From Eretmocerus hayati (lineage: Eukaryota > Arthropoda > Insecta > Hymenoptera > Aphelinidae), in contig CM056742.1 of assembly GCA_029851415.1 (NCBI GenBank), positions 12,379,736-12,443,735 on the forward strand: a stretch of DNA of 64,000 nt, given 5' to 3'. Below are positions 1-12,800 of the stretch, in pieces; position 1 is the first letter of the stretch, and every line of letters begins with the position of its first letter. The notes beneath the pieces were generated by a model. That model ran no database searches. It had not been told where the DNA came from and worked only from the letters and a program-made list of their open reading frames with translations. A program made the translations under genes and the position numbers.

Positions 1-521
1 TTAATTAATATGATCTAGAGTTAGCCCGATTCTCGAGCGACTACGGTTTTTTGAAGTGTTCAAAGTTATCCCATTTATCGAAAAAGCATGTATTTTCCCA
101 TTCAAGTGTTCAAAATTACCCCGGTCTGGACAAAAAATACGCATTTTTCAGTTTTTACCCTACAAAAATTAAGTCAAGGTGAAAATATTCTATTGTAACG
201 ATGATTCTTGAAGATATTGGTGGGAGTCGATGAAATCTAGCGCGGACTTGGATTCGCCCTGGAAGTACTCAAACGAAACCAATTGTTTGGAGCATTTTTT
301 TTTCGGTCCCAAATCATGCTATCCGAAAAGTTTGTTGAAAACTCTCTTACAGCTGATAGAGACCCCCACATCGGTGCAAAATGTTATACACGAATACCAC
401 CATCAAGCAAATTACTTCTCGTACCCTTGCGCATCCCTACTTTGCTGATTTCGAAAATTCAAAACTTGTACCTCGAGTTTTCAAAGTTACCCGGTCTGTT
501 CAAAGTAACCCCGGTTGACGG
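1..521. mobile_element. Right-hand part of a CCGTCAA-type TA transposon (cut by window edge)
   Basis: The stretch repeats phrases such as GTTCAAAGTTA..CCC and GTTCAAAATTACCCC (about 57-125 and 478-515) and ends with GGTTGACGGTA at 514-523. This resembles the right end of the complete element at 18701-19531, which ends TTTGACGGTA. The terminal TA would be 522-523. The left end lies before the window. No transposase reading frame is visible; the short ORFs here are not gene-like. Family membership is inferred from the shared terminus and the shared internal 'ACCCGGTC' phrases. Confidence 0.4.
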
Positions 522-672
522 TATTTACATTTTGACTCCCTATCAAAATGTTGAGTGTCTTCTTCTCATTTACTTTGGAGGCATTTCTAAATAGCTTTTG
601 TGCACTTCGTTCTTATTTCAATCTTGAATTTGACTTCACTATGATTTAAAAAAAAAAAATTATTTTTCACAG

Positions 673-841
673 GTGACGAGACTGTGGACCTAACATCGCA
701 CTTGGAGACGTCAGTAAATCTAGGAGAGCACGCATTTACGCAAATGCAAGGTGATCTAGATCGTCAGCGACTCCTCGGCGAGCGACCCACTGCCGATCCT
801 CTTGCTGATATCATGCTAAAACAGATGCAACACAAAGAGCG
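673..841 (+). CDS. GDAP2: GDAP2 linker exon
   Basis: Acceptor TTTTCACAG ends at 672 and donor GTAAGC begins at 842. The exon opens with the last two bases of a codon and ends with CG, two bases of an Arg codon completed by G at 21852. It encodes the conserved acidic stretch between the macro and CRAL-TRIO domains (EHAFTQMQGDLDRQRLL). Confidence 0.88.
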
Positions 842-3800
842 GTAAGCCGGCATCCCTCAAAGAATTTTTAAACTATTACTCTAACTGAAATTGACCCAAT
901 CTCATAATGAGTTTCCAACTTTAAAAATAATGTTCTCAAGACCGTACATATGTACAGGGCCGTGCAAAAATTAGTGGCCGCTGGGATAAAATTTCCTTTA
1001 CCTTGGAATGTTGATAAGTCGGATCCAGATGAATTTGGGAGAATAAAAAAAACATTTAGAGTTAGTGATAAAGAGGCAACTCCAGGTGCATTTCAATTTT
1101 TTTCCAACCCATCGTATTGACACGCGTAGCTGACGAAATTCCAAGAATTGTTCAAAAGAATTCTTTTTATTCGATCAAGTGTCATTTGGTCAAGTGTGAT
1201 TGGAGATAGAGCAATTTTGCAATGATCTCTTGTGTATTCTTCACGTCGTACAAGCTAAGAAGTGAGAGCTTTGAATGTAGACAGATTGGAAATTCTTGGA
1301 ATTTTATCCGCTGCTTGTGTCACTGGTAAGGGTCAGAAAAAGAATCAACCATTATACAGTATTTTCTCTCTACTTTAAAATGTTTTTTTTTTTTCATTCA
1401 CCCAAATTTATCTGGATTCGACTCATCGATGTTTGAAGAGAAAGTAAATTTCATCCTTGCGTTCACATATCTTTGCATGGTACTGTAATCATCAAGCGCG
1501 TCCTTCATTTATTTGGCAGATCATTTGGATTTTTGATCTGGACGACCAGATTTGAGTACGCGAAGATTTCTCTCAATCAGTATATGTTTGTTCCAAACTC
1601 AACCCATCCGTTTTGGTATTCATTCCTAGAAGATAATATGATTTTGCTTTGATCTCACATATGTTGTGAATTATTTCAATTCCACGCAAGCGAAAAATTT
1701 ATCGGTTCGAGTATGCGAAAATTCGTGAGTGAGCTTTTCACTCATTTCAAAGCTGAAAAACCATTGAAGATCGCCCGGGTTAGGTTGCGTATAGGTGCAG
1801 TTTGATTTCCAACTATCATTCCATTATGACCACAAGTTAAAATCTAGAATACTCCAGTTCTGTCCGGTAGTCTTGAAAGGCCAAAAAATTAACCAATCTT
1901 TGGTGAGAATGAACCAGCATTCATATCGTAAATATAGAACATTCGCTCAAAGAACATCGTCTTGTCAAACTTTCATCAGAGTTCAAGTGAAGGCTTCCAA
2001 CCAAAATTCCAGCACATAACAGCTAATCGAAGAATCCACGAGGGTCTCCTGTCAATCCAAACCTACCGAACGCCAATGAATTATCGATTACAAAGTCCGT
2101 GTGGCGGGGAAATTTTTCAAACTAACTCGAGTATAGACAAGAATAGAAACGTCGGGACTAAAATAGACCACCTCGTGGTTATGTATATGTACAAACGAAT
2201 GAAAGTAGAGCAAAACGCGGGAAAATTGTCTATCTAACACTGACTGCTGACCTAGACTCTACATATGTGTATATGTGTAATCCAGACCTCAATGAAAAAT
2301 GAAAACTAGGAGGGAAGCGCCAGAATTACGTCATCGAGAGTTCTTGATGACGAGCCTATTTATCGTGTCACGCGAATCGCCGACGTAGTACTACCATGAT
2401 AAGCCAAAATGTATAGAGGCTCGATGATAGATATATTATCTACATAAGTATATGTTGAGGAAAATATGAGATTCTTACGACGGGGTTGGTTGGGAGTTAA
2501 CGATATCCATGATCTTGACACGATTCTGATGTGATTGAATATGAGAGGGTGTTTATATTGGTTTAGGGTGACGTTGACTGCAATCGATTCTTAGAGGATA
2601 ACTAGCTTTGACGTAAATTTGTATCAGATCTTTTGCTTGTATTGCGATTCTAGAGTTCTTATCAAATGATTGGTATAATATACTTGTCGATGGGAATTTT
2701 GCGTGACAGGGTGAGTTTGTAAATCTGAGAACGCCACGAATTATTGCGTGACGGAACAATTTGAATGGGATATTTTTGAAATCTGAGTCGGTGAAAATAT
2801 TTTTTTGGATTTATCGAGGGATTTATTTTCGACCCAATGCAATAACTGGTGATTGAGGAATTTTCCCTGACTACCGCACTGGTATTTTATATTTAGGAGT
2901 CTATTTTGACAGACTCACCGGAATGTGGTTCAATCCATGCACTTTTCGCATTTTTATGACGGCTGCTGATTTTGATCGCGTATGAAAATCAAAATTTTGT
3001 AGAAGTCATACAGATTTAAATAGATTCGGGATGAATCATCAGGAATTTCTGACGTCACTGATTAATTTTCACAGAGATGCCAGACAAGTTGGGTCTACTT
3101 GGAATTTTTCGAAGATTTGATGAGTCCTATTTGGATAGATTCGATGGTTTTCGAAGATGATCTGCCGTAGCTCAATCATAAGAACAATTGCTGAAAAAAC
3201 ACCCCATCGCTATCAGGAGCTCTAAGATGGTGATCTTATGCATTCTCCGCTTGAGCACAAATCTTGTACGAGTGGTTCCGCACGAAAACGGACCACAAAT
3301 TGCAGAGATGTCTCAGATTAGTTTTCCACCATTTTTAATCGATTTTAGGTTCTAAAAGATAGACTTTCAACTCCGTATGGGGTCCCAAAAATTTTTTTCG
3401 TTTCCCTGGGGAATATTTTTTTGACAGTGTTCTTATGAGGGAAACTTCAATCTTTTTTCAGTGAAATAGGCGTAGTACCGATTCGACGCAAGATACGAGC
3501 ACGCAGTTGGCAGCATTTGGAATGTCTTCAATGAATCGATCGACATACGTACAAAATTTCTCCAAGTCCATAGACGTCCCCTAGAAGCAAAAAAGTGGAA
3601 AACAGGGAAAATTTCATCTTGCAAAAACCTATTCATTTTTTAGATATCAAGAGTCCACGTCCCGATGTGGAATGTTGTGTTCTCTCAGAAAAAAATAGTC
3701 CCAAACTTTGTTTTTGCAGGGTCCTGCACCGTTAAGATCACGTTTTATTGATATTTTCAGCCTCTTCAGTTGAAAAATGAGTTTTTACTGCGCATGCGCA

Positions 3801-6800
3801 GAGATTGAGGCTCTTGAAACCATCCTTATTGAAAAGCCAAGAAAATCTCCTTCAAAATGACCAAAGTCAACTTGATCATCTAGATCCAAAGTTACAAGAT
3901 TTAAATAAAAATGGTGCCTCTACGTGAGACGCGACGCTAATGGGAATTTTTTGCAAGATTCGCATTTGCTCTCCCGGAACATGATTCATCATTCGCAACG
4001 TCAGCCCTAGTGCATCAAATTGACTTTGCTAAGTGACCATTTTCACAGAAATTTTCTTGGCTTTCGAATGGGACTAGTTTCAGCAGCCTAAATCCCTGCG
4101 CGTGCGCAGGAAACACTCTATTCCCAACCCAAGAGGCTGAAAATATCAATAAATGTGAAATTACTGATGTGGGACCCAGAAACGAAGTTTGGGACAATTT
4201 TTTCTGAAAGAACGCAACTCTTTGCATCAAAATGTGGACTTTTCAGATTTTTAAAGCATATAGCTTTTTGCGAAATTGAATTTTTCCTGTTTTTGACTCT
4301 TTTGCTCTAGGGCGCGTCCATGGACTCAAAAAAATTCTGTCAAGATGATCTCGATAAATTTCCTAAAGACCTTTTGAATGCCGCCAACTGCATGTTCATA
4401 TCTTACGTCAAGTCGGAACTACATTTATTCCACTGGAAAATGGTTGACGTATCCTCCACAAAACACTATCAAAAAAATATTCCCCAAGGAAATTTAAAAA
4501 CTTTCTTGGGACCCATAAGGAGTAAAAAATTCATTTTTTGGACCACAGAATCAATCAAAAATGGTGGAAAAATAATCTGAGACCTGTTTGCAATTCATGG
4601 TTCGCTTTCGCGCGGAATTACTCATATACAATGAGAGACATGGCACTTGCAGAATCAATATTCAAGCATGGCAAAGTTCATTGGGCTTGAAATTTTCTGC
4701 CGAACCTAGCTAATATAGATCTGGTCATGCTTATACAAATGTACATACCAGTTTCACCGGAAATTAGAAATTATTTTGAGAAGAGGAAACAATTCATAAA
4801 ATTTTCCAATTGAAATTTCATTGACTAATCGAAAGGTTCTTAATGCTTTTCCACGATCAGGTTTTCAATACGAAATAAAATCTGGATTCCGTATCATTTC
4901 GTGCCCAGGCTTAGACTTTTGTGAATAATCTTGAAATTGAATTTCGTCCATCTGAAAAGCTTACAAGGGGAGTCCGGAGTCTCCGGGTTCTGAAATCTCA
5001 CCAAATTTTTTTCACAGTTTCGTACCACCTAGAATATGAAGAACCCAAAGCAATTCTGTCAAATGGGCCTCCCGTTCAGAGCTACAGCCTATAATATTAG
5101 CATTGCCCATATAGGCCCATGTTAAAAAGTGATATATATAGATATACTGGCAACGCTAACATATTTCCTTGTAGCTCTGGACAGGAGATCCAATTGACAG
5201 AGTTGCTTTAGATTCTTTATATCCTAGGTGGTACGAAACTGTGAAAAAAATTTTGGTGAGATTTCAGGACCCGGAGACTCCGGACTCTCCTTGTTAGTAT
5301 CAAACGATCGGATGCATTCTCAAAGATATTACGAAAATAGCAACATGCGAACTTGAGATTACAGTTCCGTTTTATGATGAGCTCAGTCTGGAATAAATTT
5401 GATTTCTAGTCTTCTAAAAGTTTTCCAATTTCAAGTCATTTGCCAAGAGAGAAGGAAGTAATAAGAATTTCTTGTTAAACTTATCTATAAGAATACTGTC
5501 TCCTCAAAAAAAAAAACTAAAATCATTATTAAAATTATCATCATGCTCTTGATTGTCATAAATCATTGTACAGCTGAACTATCATTTTGCTGGCAGCATA
5601 TGTAGAATTTCTTGAAATCCACCGAGGTTATTTGAATAATTTTGAATTCCTTGACAATTTATGATCGAGATTCATTCATAAAATACGGGACACTGCAAAC
5701 TAGAGAATTCAAATTAATGCTCGAGATGTTGCAAAATGAAATTCGGGACACAAATCGTGAAAGAAATAGTTGAGTGCATGAAATCTTTGCGATGAAAATA
5801 CCCTGACCTTCAGTCCAATACTTGCTTTGCAATAATTGGAGGCCTCGAATCTGGAATCTCGAAGATAGTGGGATGGAATCTTTTATTGAGAATTGATGAA
5901 AACATGTGAGAGGCTAGACATGAATCCTTAACCCGCTTACTTCAGATCTCACTTCCCGTTTTCGGGAGAATTTTCGAGCACGAAAAATATCAATCGCTAA
6001 TTGAATAATGACAAATGGTCAAAATTACGAAATTGAGAAATTTGAATTCTTCCCATATTTACCCAAAATACACGTGTTTGTTAGCGAAATGTGTTTCCAG
6101 GGTCGGTCCAGATTTTTCAGAATTTTCTCAGATTTTGATCGTGCACCAATTAAAGTTATCGCGAACATCGGTTTTTATCCATATTCACTGTAGTGAACAA
6201 GATAAGTGAGGGGATTTACATTCCTTCATGAACAAAGTCATCGTATTTCACAAGATTAAATGACCATAAGAAATGCAATCATTTTCACCATTCTGCTCTT
6301 TATCTCCGTAAAATATTATCGATCGTCACTACAGATCTGTTTTCCAAGCATGAAATTCAAAACAGTAATCTCAAAATACTGTCTGATATAGTAACGAAAC
6401 CAAATATAAATTCACGGAAATGCATGAACAACCTATTTTCGATTCACATAAACTGAACGACCCATTCAATAATCAGCTCAAATACAAGATATATAGATGA
6501 AAATAAATCAGAGTCATAAGCAACTCAAGAGATATGATTCCATTCAAGATATAAATCGATCACAAATCAAGATAACTCGCAATATTAAAACTCGTAACCA
6601 TCTCGCACACTCTCTCTCTCTCTATAAATAAGAATTTTCATCTCAGTCTGACGTCAATTTGCATTACTTCGTACGCACGCAAGGGACAAGGACATTGTTG
6701 ACACTCTAAAAATAATAATAATACTCTCAAAAGCTATTCCGTATTTTCTCCGCGACACGCAACCATTCACAAATAGTTTGATATCATTTCTCCAGTGTCA

Positions 6801-9800
6801 AAATGCGTTACAAAAGAAAATTCAAGGGTAAATAACCTTCTGATCTACGCGAAGACGTTGAGGTAAAAAACCCATGTTCGATCTGGAAATTTTTTGACTT
6901 CGACTTTCTTCGACGATCTATACATCAACTCCCACACTTTTCTTATAAGTGATCCTATTTAGGGATATCCTGTAATGGAATAATTTTATGAGTCATGAGA
7001 AGGGATGAACGTCATCGGGCTCGCCCACGTGACGTAAACATTCGCTAATTCAACGAAATCGATGACATTGTATGCGTTCAAGGATGTATGAAGCTTGTTG
7101 CACAGAATTGGCTTTGTTTGCACGATAATCTGATTTCATTTGTGATCTATACTTGAGTCCAAGTACAGTGAAAAATATTGGAGATATAGGATTATTGCAA
7201 AAGATGATCCTTATGGTAATACTTGCACGATATCTAAGACGGTACTCATCAAGTAAAAAAGCTGCATGTATGCTTTTTGAAAGCACCAAATCAATAGTTC
7301 GTCTCCTATTCATACGATTTGTTGGAAAATTGGAAAGTCTCCAAAATCCGGGGTTGAATTAAAAATGGCAAATCAGGTTACACTTTTCGAACTTGACTAG
7401 TCCTTTTATGTTTCAAATGATATTATATTCGTGAATCGGCATTGGAGGACTAATTTTATTTCTCTATCAATCTCAAATTTGAGATCGATTAACTGAGAAA
7501 TTAACCGATCTCAAACTCGAGATTGATAGAGAAATAAAATTAGTCCTCCAATGCCGATTCACGAATATAATATCATTTAAGAATGGCAAACCCTGCGCTC
7601 GCCGATCTTTTTGAGTACAAATTGGAAAAAGGATAAAGTTTTTACCTTGATTCAGACCAAATTTCTACTAAAAATTAATAGAATTTCGTATTATGTCAGA
7701 AGTTCAAGTACTTCACAGTGTAACTTTTCTGTAGAAATCAAGGGTTGCGTGATTTAATCACTCAATGAATGAATGATGATATGTTTCCAAACTCAAAATA
7801 TTTCGGTGAGAATCTCTTCCGCGAAAACATAATTCACCTCGGATAAAAAATTATGACGGAAACTTCCAACATCCTCGACTGTTTAGGAATATTTCAGCAG
7901 AGACAAGAACATAAGTATCTCATATGATAGCAATACGAAGAAAGCTCGTTATGCTACTACAGAATACCAAATATCAATGAAAGATCAAATATTTGAAAAT
8001 GGTTATATCTATGAGTGGCGTCATCATGATTACGCACGAGCATGAGTAAATGGTAGGCAAAATAACGACTACAAATCATTGCTACAGCATGATAGTATTT
8101 GATAATATTGCAACTCGATTGAAAATCTTAGTGATCTGGTCATTGTAAATTTTTTTTTTTTTTTTTATCGTCTCTGTACAAATGAATCATTTACGCTTTT
8201 CATTTGCTCACAGAAGATCAAAGAACATAGAATGATACTCGAGCGCAAAGGTTTTCGCTGCTTTCTCGTGACTATTTACACCCTCGCCTGCGGTTCGGGC
8301 CTAAAAAATTCACTCGAAGTGCTGAAACCATAGTTTGCGCCCTTGTATCCATAATATACTAACATATATATATATATATATATGGTGTTTTCTTACTGAA
8401 TAGTCTTCTTTTACATTGACATCGACAACAAAAAAGAGGTCAAAGGTTGATCTATTGGAATATTTTGACAGCAACCCTCACATTATTCACCTACTTACAA
8501 TACATGCAAAATGCAATGCCAGATCATTCCACTCACAAGGGGAGGAACAGGTGTCCGGATCACCAATCTTGTCCAAATTTTTTTCACGTTCTTGTACTAC
8601 CTAGAAGATGAAGAATCCAGTGTATCTCCATCAAATTGATCTCCTGTCCAAAGATACAGGCACTGAGGTTATCATTGCTTGTAATAGGCCCATGTGAGAT
8701 AGTTATGTGTATAGATATACTAGCAATGTTTTTGGCTGTAGCTCTGAACAAAAGGCCCATTTGACGGAGTTGCTCTGGATTCGTCATATACTGGGCGATA
8801 CAAAACTGTAAAAAAAATGTGGACAAGATTGATGATCCGGACAACTCGTCACCGCCTTGTCAGTTTTTATACTGTATACAATGCGTTTTAAGTGCAGACC
8901 AAAAGATTCACTTGAAAAATCACGTAAAAATCTTACTAGGATGTTCCGGGCTAGATGAACGTTTTCGAGAAAATCCATGAGGAAAATATTCAAAGGTGTC
9001 GAGCAGATTCCATCAGAATTTCATCTGTTCAAGATTTGGTAAAAGTTGATCTGCACTTTTCGGTACCAGTCTTAACCCCCCCCCCCATCCCCTATATCTG
9101 GAACCAATAAAGTGAGAGGAAGGCTCAAAGATGGTATAAGTAGAAGTATTAAAATTTTTGATGATATTTTATCGATCTATACGAAAAAATATTCCTGGGG
9201 TGTTTCAAAAAAGAGATATTTTCCGTATTCTGACGCAATTTACCGTGGAAATAGGGAATTTCGGTCTAAAAAATGGGAGTGGTCTTCGATGATTTGACAA
9301 ATCGGTTGATCAACTTTGATAAAAGACTCCTTATGGTTTCGAACAAGATATCATATGGGTTCAGGGACCAGAGTGGTCAATGTGATAGGTTCTTTGTGAA
9401 TCTTCGGAAGAAAATATGAGAGACTCGAGTCATAGGGAATTAGGGGAATGTCTGTGAAGGTTGAAAGTATTTGATACGACCAAGTACTGTACCAAGTTTG
9501 TAATTAAGGTAACTGTGCCTAATTTGCTCTCACTTGAGCTCTCGAATGTACGCAGTATGCAAACTTTACCACGCATTCCTATCATATTTGTTACGTTAGA
9601 ATATGAAGACATAAAAGTTTTGGGCCGATCCGAAATGAACCGCGCGTTTTTTGGAACGAAAAAAGTGGTTTTCGATACTTTTGACTTCTTTTTGAAGTTT
9701 CACGAGAAACTGCGCAAAAAACAATTGGCGAAACCAATCTTAAGGTACCTTAGCTCATTTTCTTTGTTTTTGTCTCAACTTCAAAATCTTTTTTGCAGAA

Positions 9801-12800
9801 TCGCAAAATTCAATTTCCAACTTATACTATTCGCATATTACTAATATGAGTGCATTGTTCCTAATTTGCCCCCATAGTCTTTTTTTAAAATCGTCTTTCA
9901 CTTCATCAAAATCCATCAATTCAACTGGAAAAGTCTCAAAGGGGTAAAAAAAGCTGCAAAATGAGCTAAAGTACATCTCATTTGGGGGTCTGGGAGCCGA
10001 AATATCCCGATTTCACGAAGAACAAGTGTGATCTCATGAGAATAGGCCTCTTTTCCACGTGGAGGCAAATTATGAACACATTATCAAAAATTGTCAAACT
10101 TTTTTTTGCAAAAATCAAGATAGTTCGGCTCCAATTCGTCAAAGTCAAACGTACCCTGGCTCGTTTTGAAGGTCTTAAAACAAGCTTTGAAATGAGCTAA
10201 AGTGCGTTGAAAAATATTGAGATGACTTAGAATGGCGAGCAAAATAAAAGTAGTGGGGGCAATTTAGGCACAGTAACCTTATTCCACGACTAGTTTTGAT
10301 GTGCTTCCAACTGAATCACAAGTAAAAATTACACGGAATTCGCATGAAATTTCTGTTCATTATCCATAAGGCTTCTCCTTGAGTATCTCCGTGAAATTTT
10401 AATTTGACTCTCCATTTGAATTATTTCATTGCAAGCTCTACCTCTTTCAGTTTACCAATGAAACCGATTTTACGCTCAAGTCAAACTACTCAAATTCTCA
10501 TTTCACGCTTGGCCCATCAGAAAAACATCAATTTACGCTTCCTCCAATCATCAATCTTTTACCCCCCCCCCCCGCCGCTGCCGCTGCCGCCACCTTGTCA
10601 CAACCAAAAATTTGAATTTCTGTGCTTTCACCCAACTTTCGTTCCAATACAACCTTAGACTACCTTTTGCGACTATTTCTTCAGAGTCCCATTGACACAT
10701 ATATTGACAGAACAAAATAAGACTATCATATACATATGTAACACAAAGGTCAGAGGTACAGTATCCCTATCACACATTCACAAATATCGAGCCACTCAAA
10801 CAGGCTCTCAAAGCGCAAGCTCAGCGCGCTCACCAATATTTTACTTGTGTCATAGATGGCGCTGTTGCAAGCTCAATTTGTGGGTGGGAGCCTCTATCTA
10901 TATACAAATATATACTTGATGGCTTTGGCTTCACTGCGCACATCAGAGACAGAGAGCTGCTATAATCTCAGAGTTCACAGTGAAACATTTTCAGTCTCGC
11001 GCGCGTCATTGCTCGCTTAGCAAGCTCAGAACTTTACAACAAACTTCCATCTTTCTTAATTCTTTGTGTATATTTTATATAAATCCATCCGGAATCAGTT
11101 GTGTGTTTTCTTACTCTTGTAAGTCTTCTCTAGGAAGTTTAACACGTGGATTGTGACGAAAGTTGTGCAGGAAATTAATAGTGAGATACTTACTGGAAAA
11201 AGTGAAGGAGTGAATTATAGATTGTAGTTGTTGTTAGGTTGGCTGGAGGAAGGAGTATTATAGAGGAAAAAGCCCTTAGTATAGGGCTTTGCCGGTATGG
11301 TCATGATTGACATGGCCGACGATGTTGTCGTTGACAGCGATGAGGACCGGTTTGTATATATTCCATCATTTATTGACATACAAATTTGATTTTTTTTTTT
11401 TTTGGTGTTGTCTAGGGTAAGATTTCCTGGAATATGTAGAAGGCTTGAGGTATAAATAAGTGCCCTAAAATCAGTATAGTTGCGGTTCATGTTTGCGTGT
11501 ACATATTATTGACTGGACTAGACTATCCTAGTGTTTGTAAAGTCAGGGGTCAATCGCTCGAGGCAGTGTCTATATACCTAACGTTCGGTGCACTTTGGAC
11601 GCGCTCGTTGTGAGCTTTCGCGCGTTGAGCTTTCGGCTGTTCAAATTTTAAATTTTGCTAGCTTCCTGAGGCATTAATTTTCGATTAATTTTCATTACAT
11701 TTTTTCGAGTGGACTCGGAATTTCGATGAATTATTCAGTATGTCTATGATTCGAACGGAGCTTTTTGTGAAAATTATGTATTGATGAAAAACTAACGCGG
11801 TTTTATCTATTTTGGCTATTTAGAATCAAAGTGTTTGGGGATGTCACGAATTGTTTATGCCATGAATCTCAAATTCTAGGCTGTTTGTGACACCAAAAAT
11901 GAGATTATAAAGAATGAAGTTGTTCGTTGAATGATAACGGTGACATGAAAATTCACAATTCGGTGTAACAGACCTCGGCATATCACCTGGGAATAAATGA
12001 ATATGTGGACGGAAAATTCATATTTTTATCGTAACTTTGGAATAAGATAAGGGACTAATGTGTTTAATACGAGTAGGAATAACTGAGATGGATCACACCT
12101 GTTAATATTTTGACTCGAATCGATTCATCCTTGCTTGGAATGTTATTCTACCAGAATTTGATAAGCTTCATAAGAATCAACTTAGTCTGAGCAATACTGA
12201 ATATCAACCGTAACTCATGCAAATTCAATTAGTCGAACAATGCACAACTCGCAAATAATTAAAATATTGCAAGTGACTCGAGCACGGGAAAAATGTTAAT
12301 ATGGTCAATATACTCGTATGACGATAATTTGAGGAAAAAACAATTTTCTGCTTATCGTAGGAAATGTTTCAATTCTGAAAGCACATGCCGAATGAGTATG
12401 GCCTCATCACACGATCATTTAAACACTAATCGTTCATGATGAAAATGTTTAACAATGATTTTCTTGACTTTTCCAATCATTCAAATGATGAGGATCATAA
12501 ATATATCATTGGCTATCCTAGCTTATCATGAAAAAATTCCAAAATACCAGCGTTTGATTATTCTCTGTTCTTTTTTTACCACATCTTCGTCACTCTCTTC
12601 GACCTCAAAATGTTCGATCACCTTTTTATCATAATGCACACATTTAACTAATGATTAATCTTCAATATTAAGGAACACATTGCGCAACGAAGACCCAAAT
12701 TTCCTTATTGAAAGAGTCTATAGACTCAATTACACATCATCAAAGTACATACGTGCAACACACGAATATCGGTAATGAACATTCGGGATGAACACAAAAA

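Noticed and set aside
11076..11100. TATATAAAT followed by TCAGTT as an alternative core promoter
   Set aside because: The spacing to the initiator A is about 21 bp, too short; the pair at 10961/10991 has the usual 32 bp.
11119..11133. GTAAGT at 11119 and CTCTAG ending at 11132 as intron borders
   Set aside because: An intron of about 14 bp is not possible; the GTAAGT could only serve with a distant acceptor.
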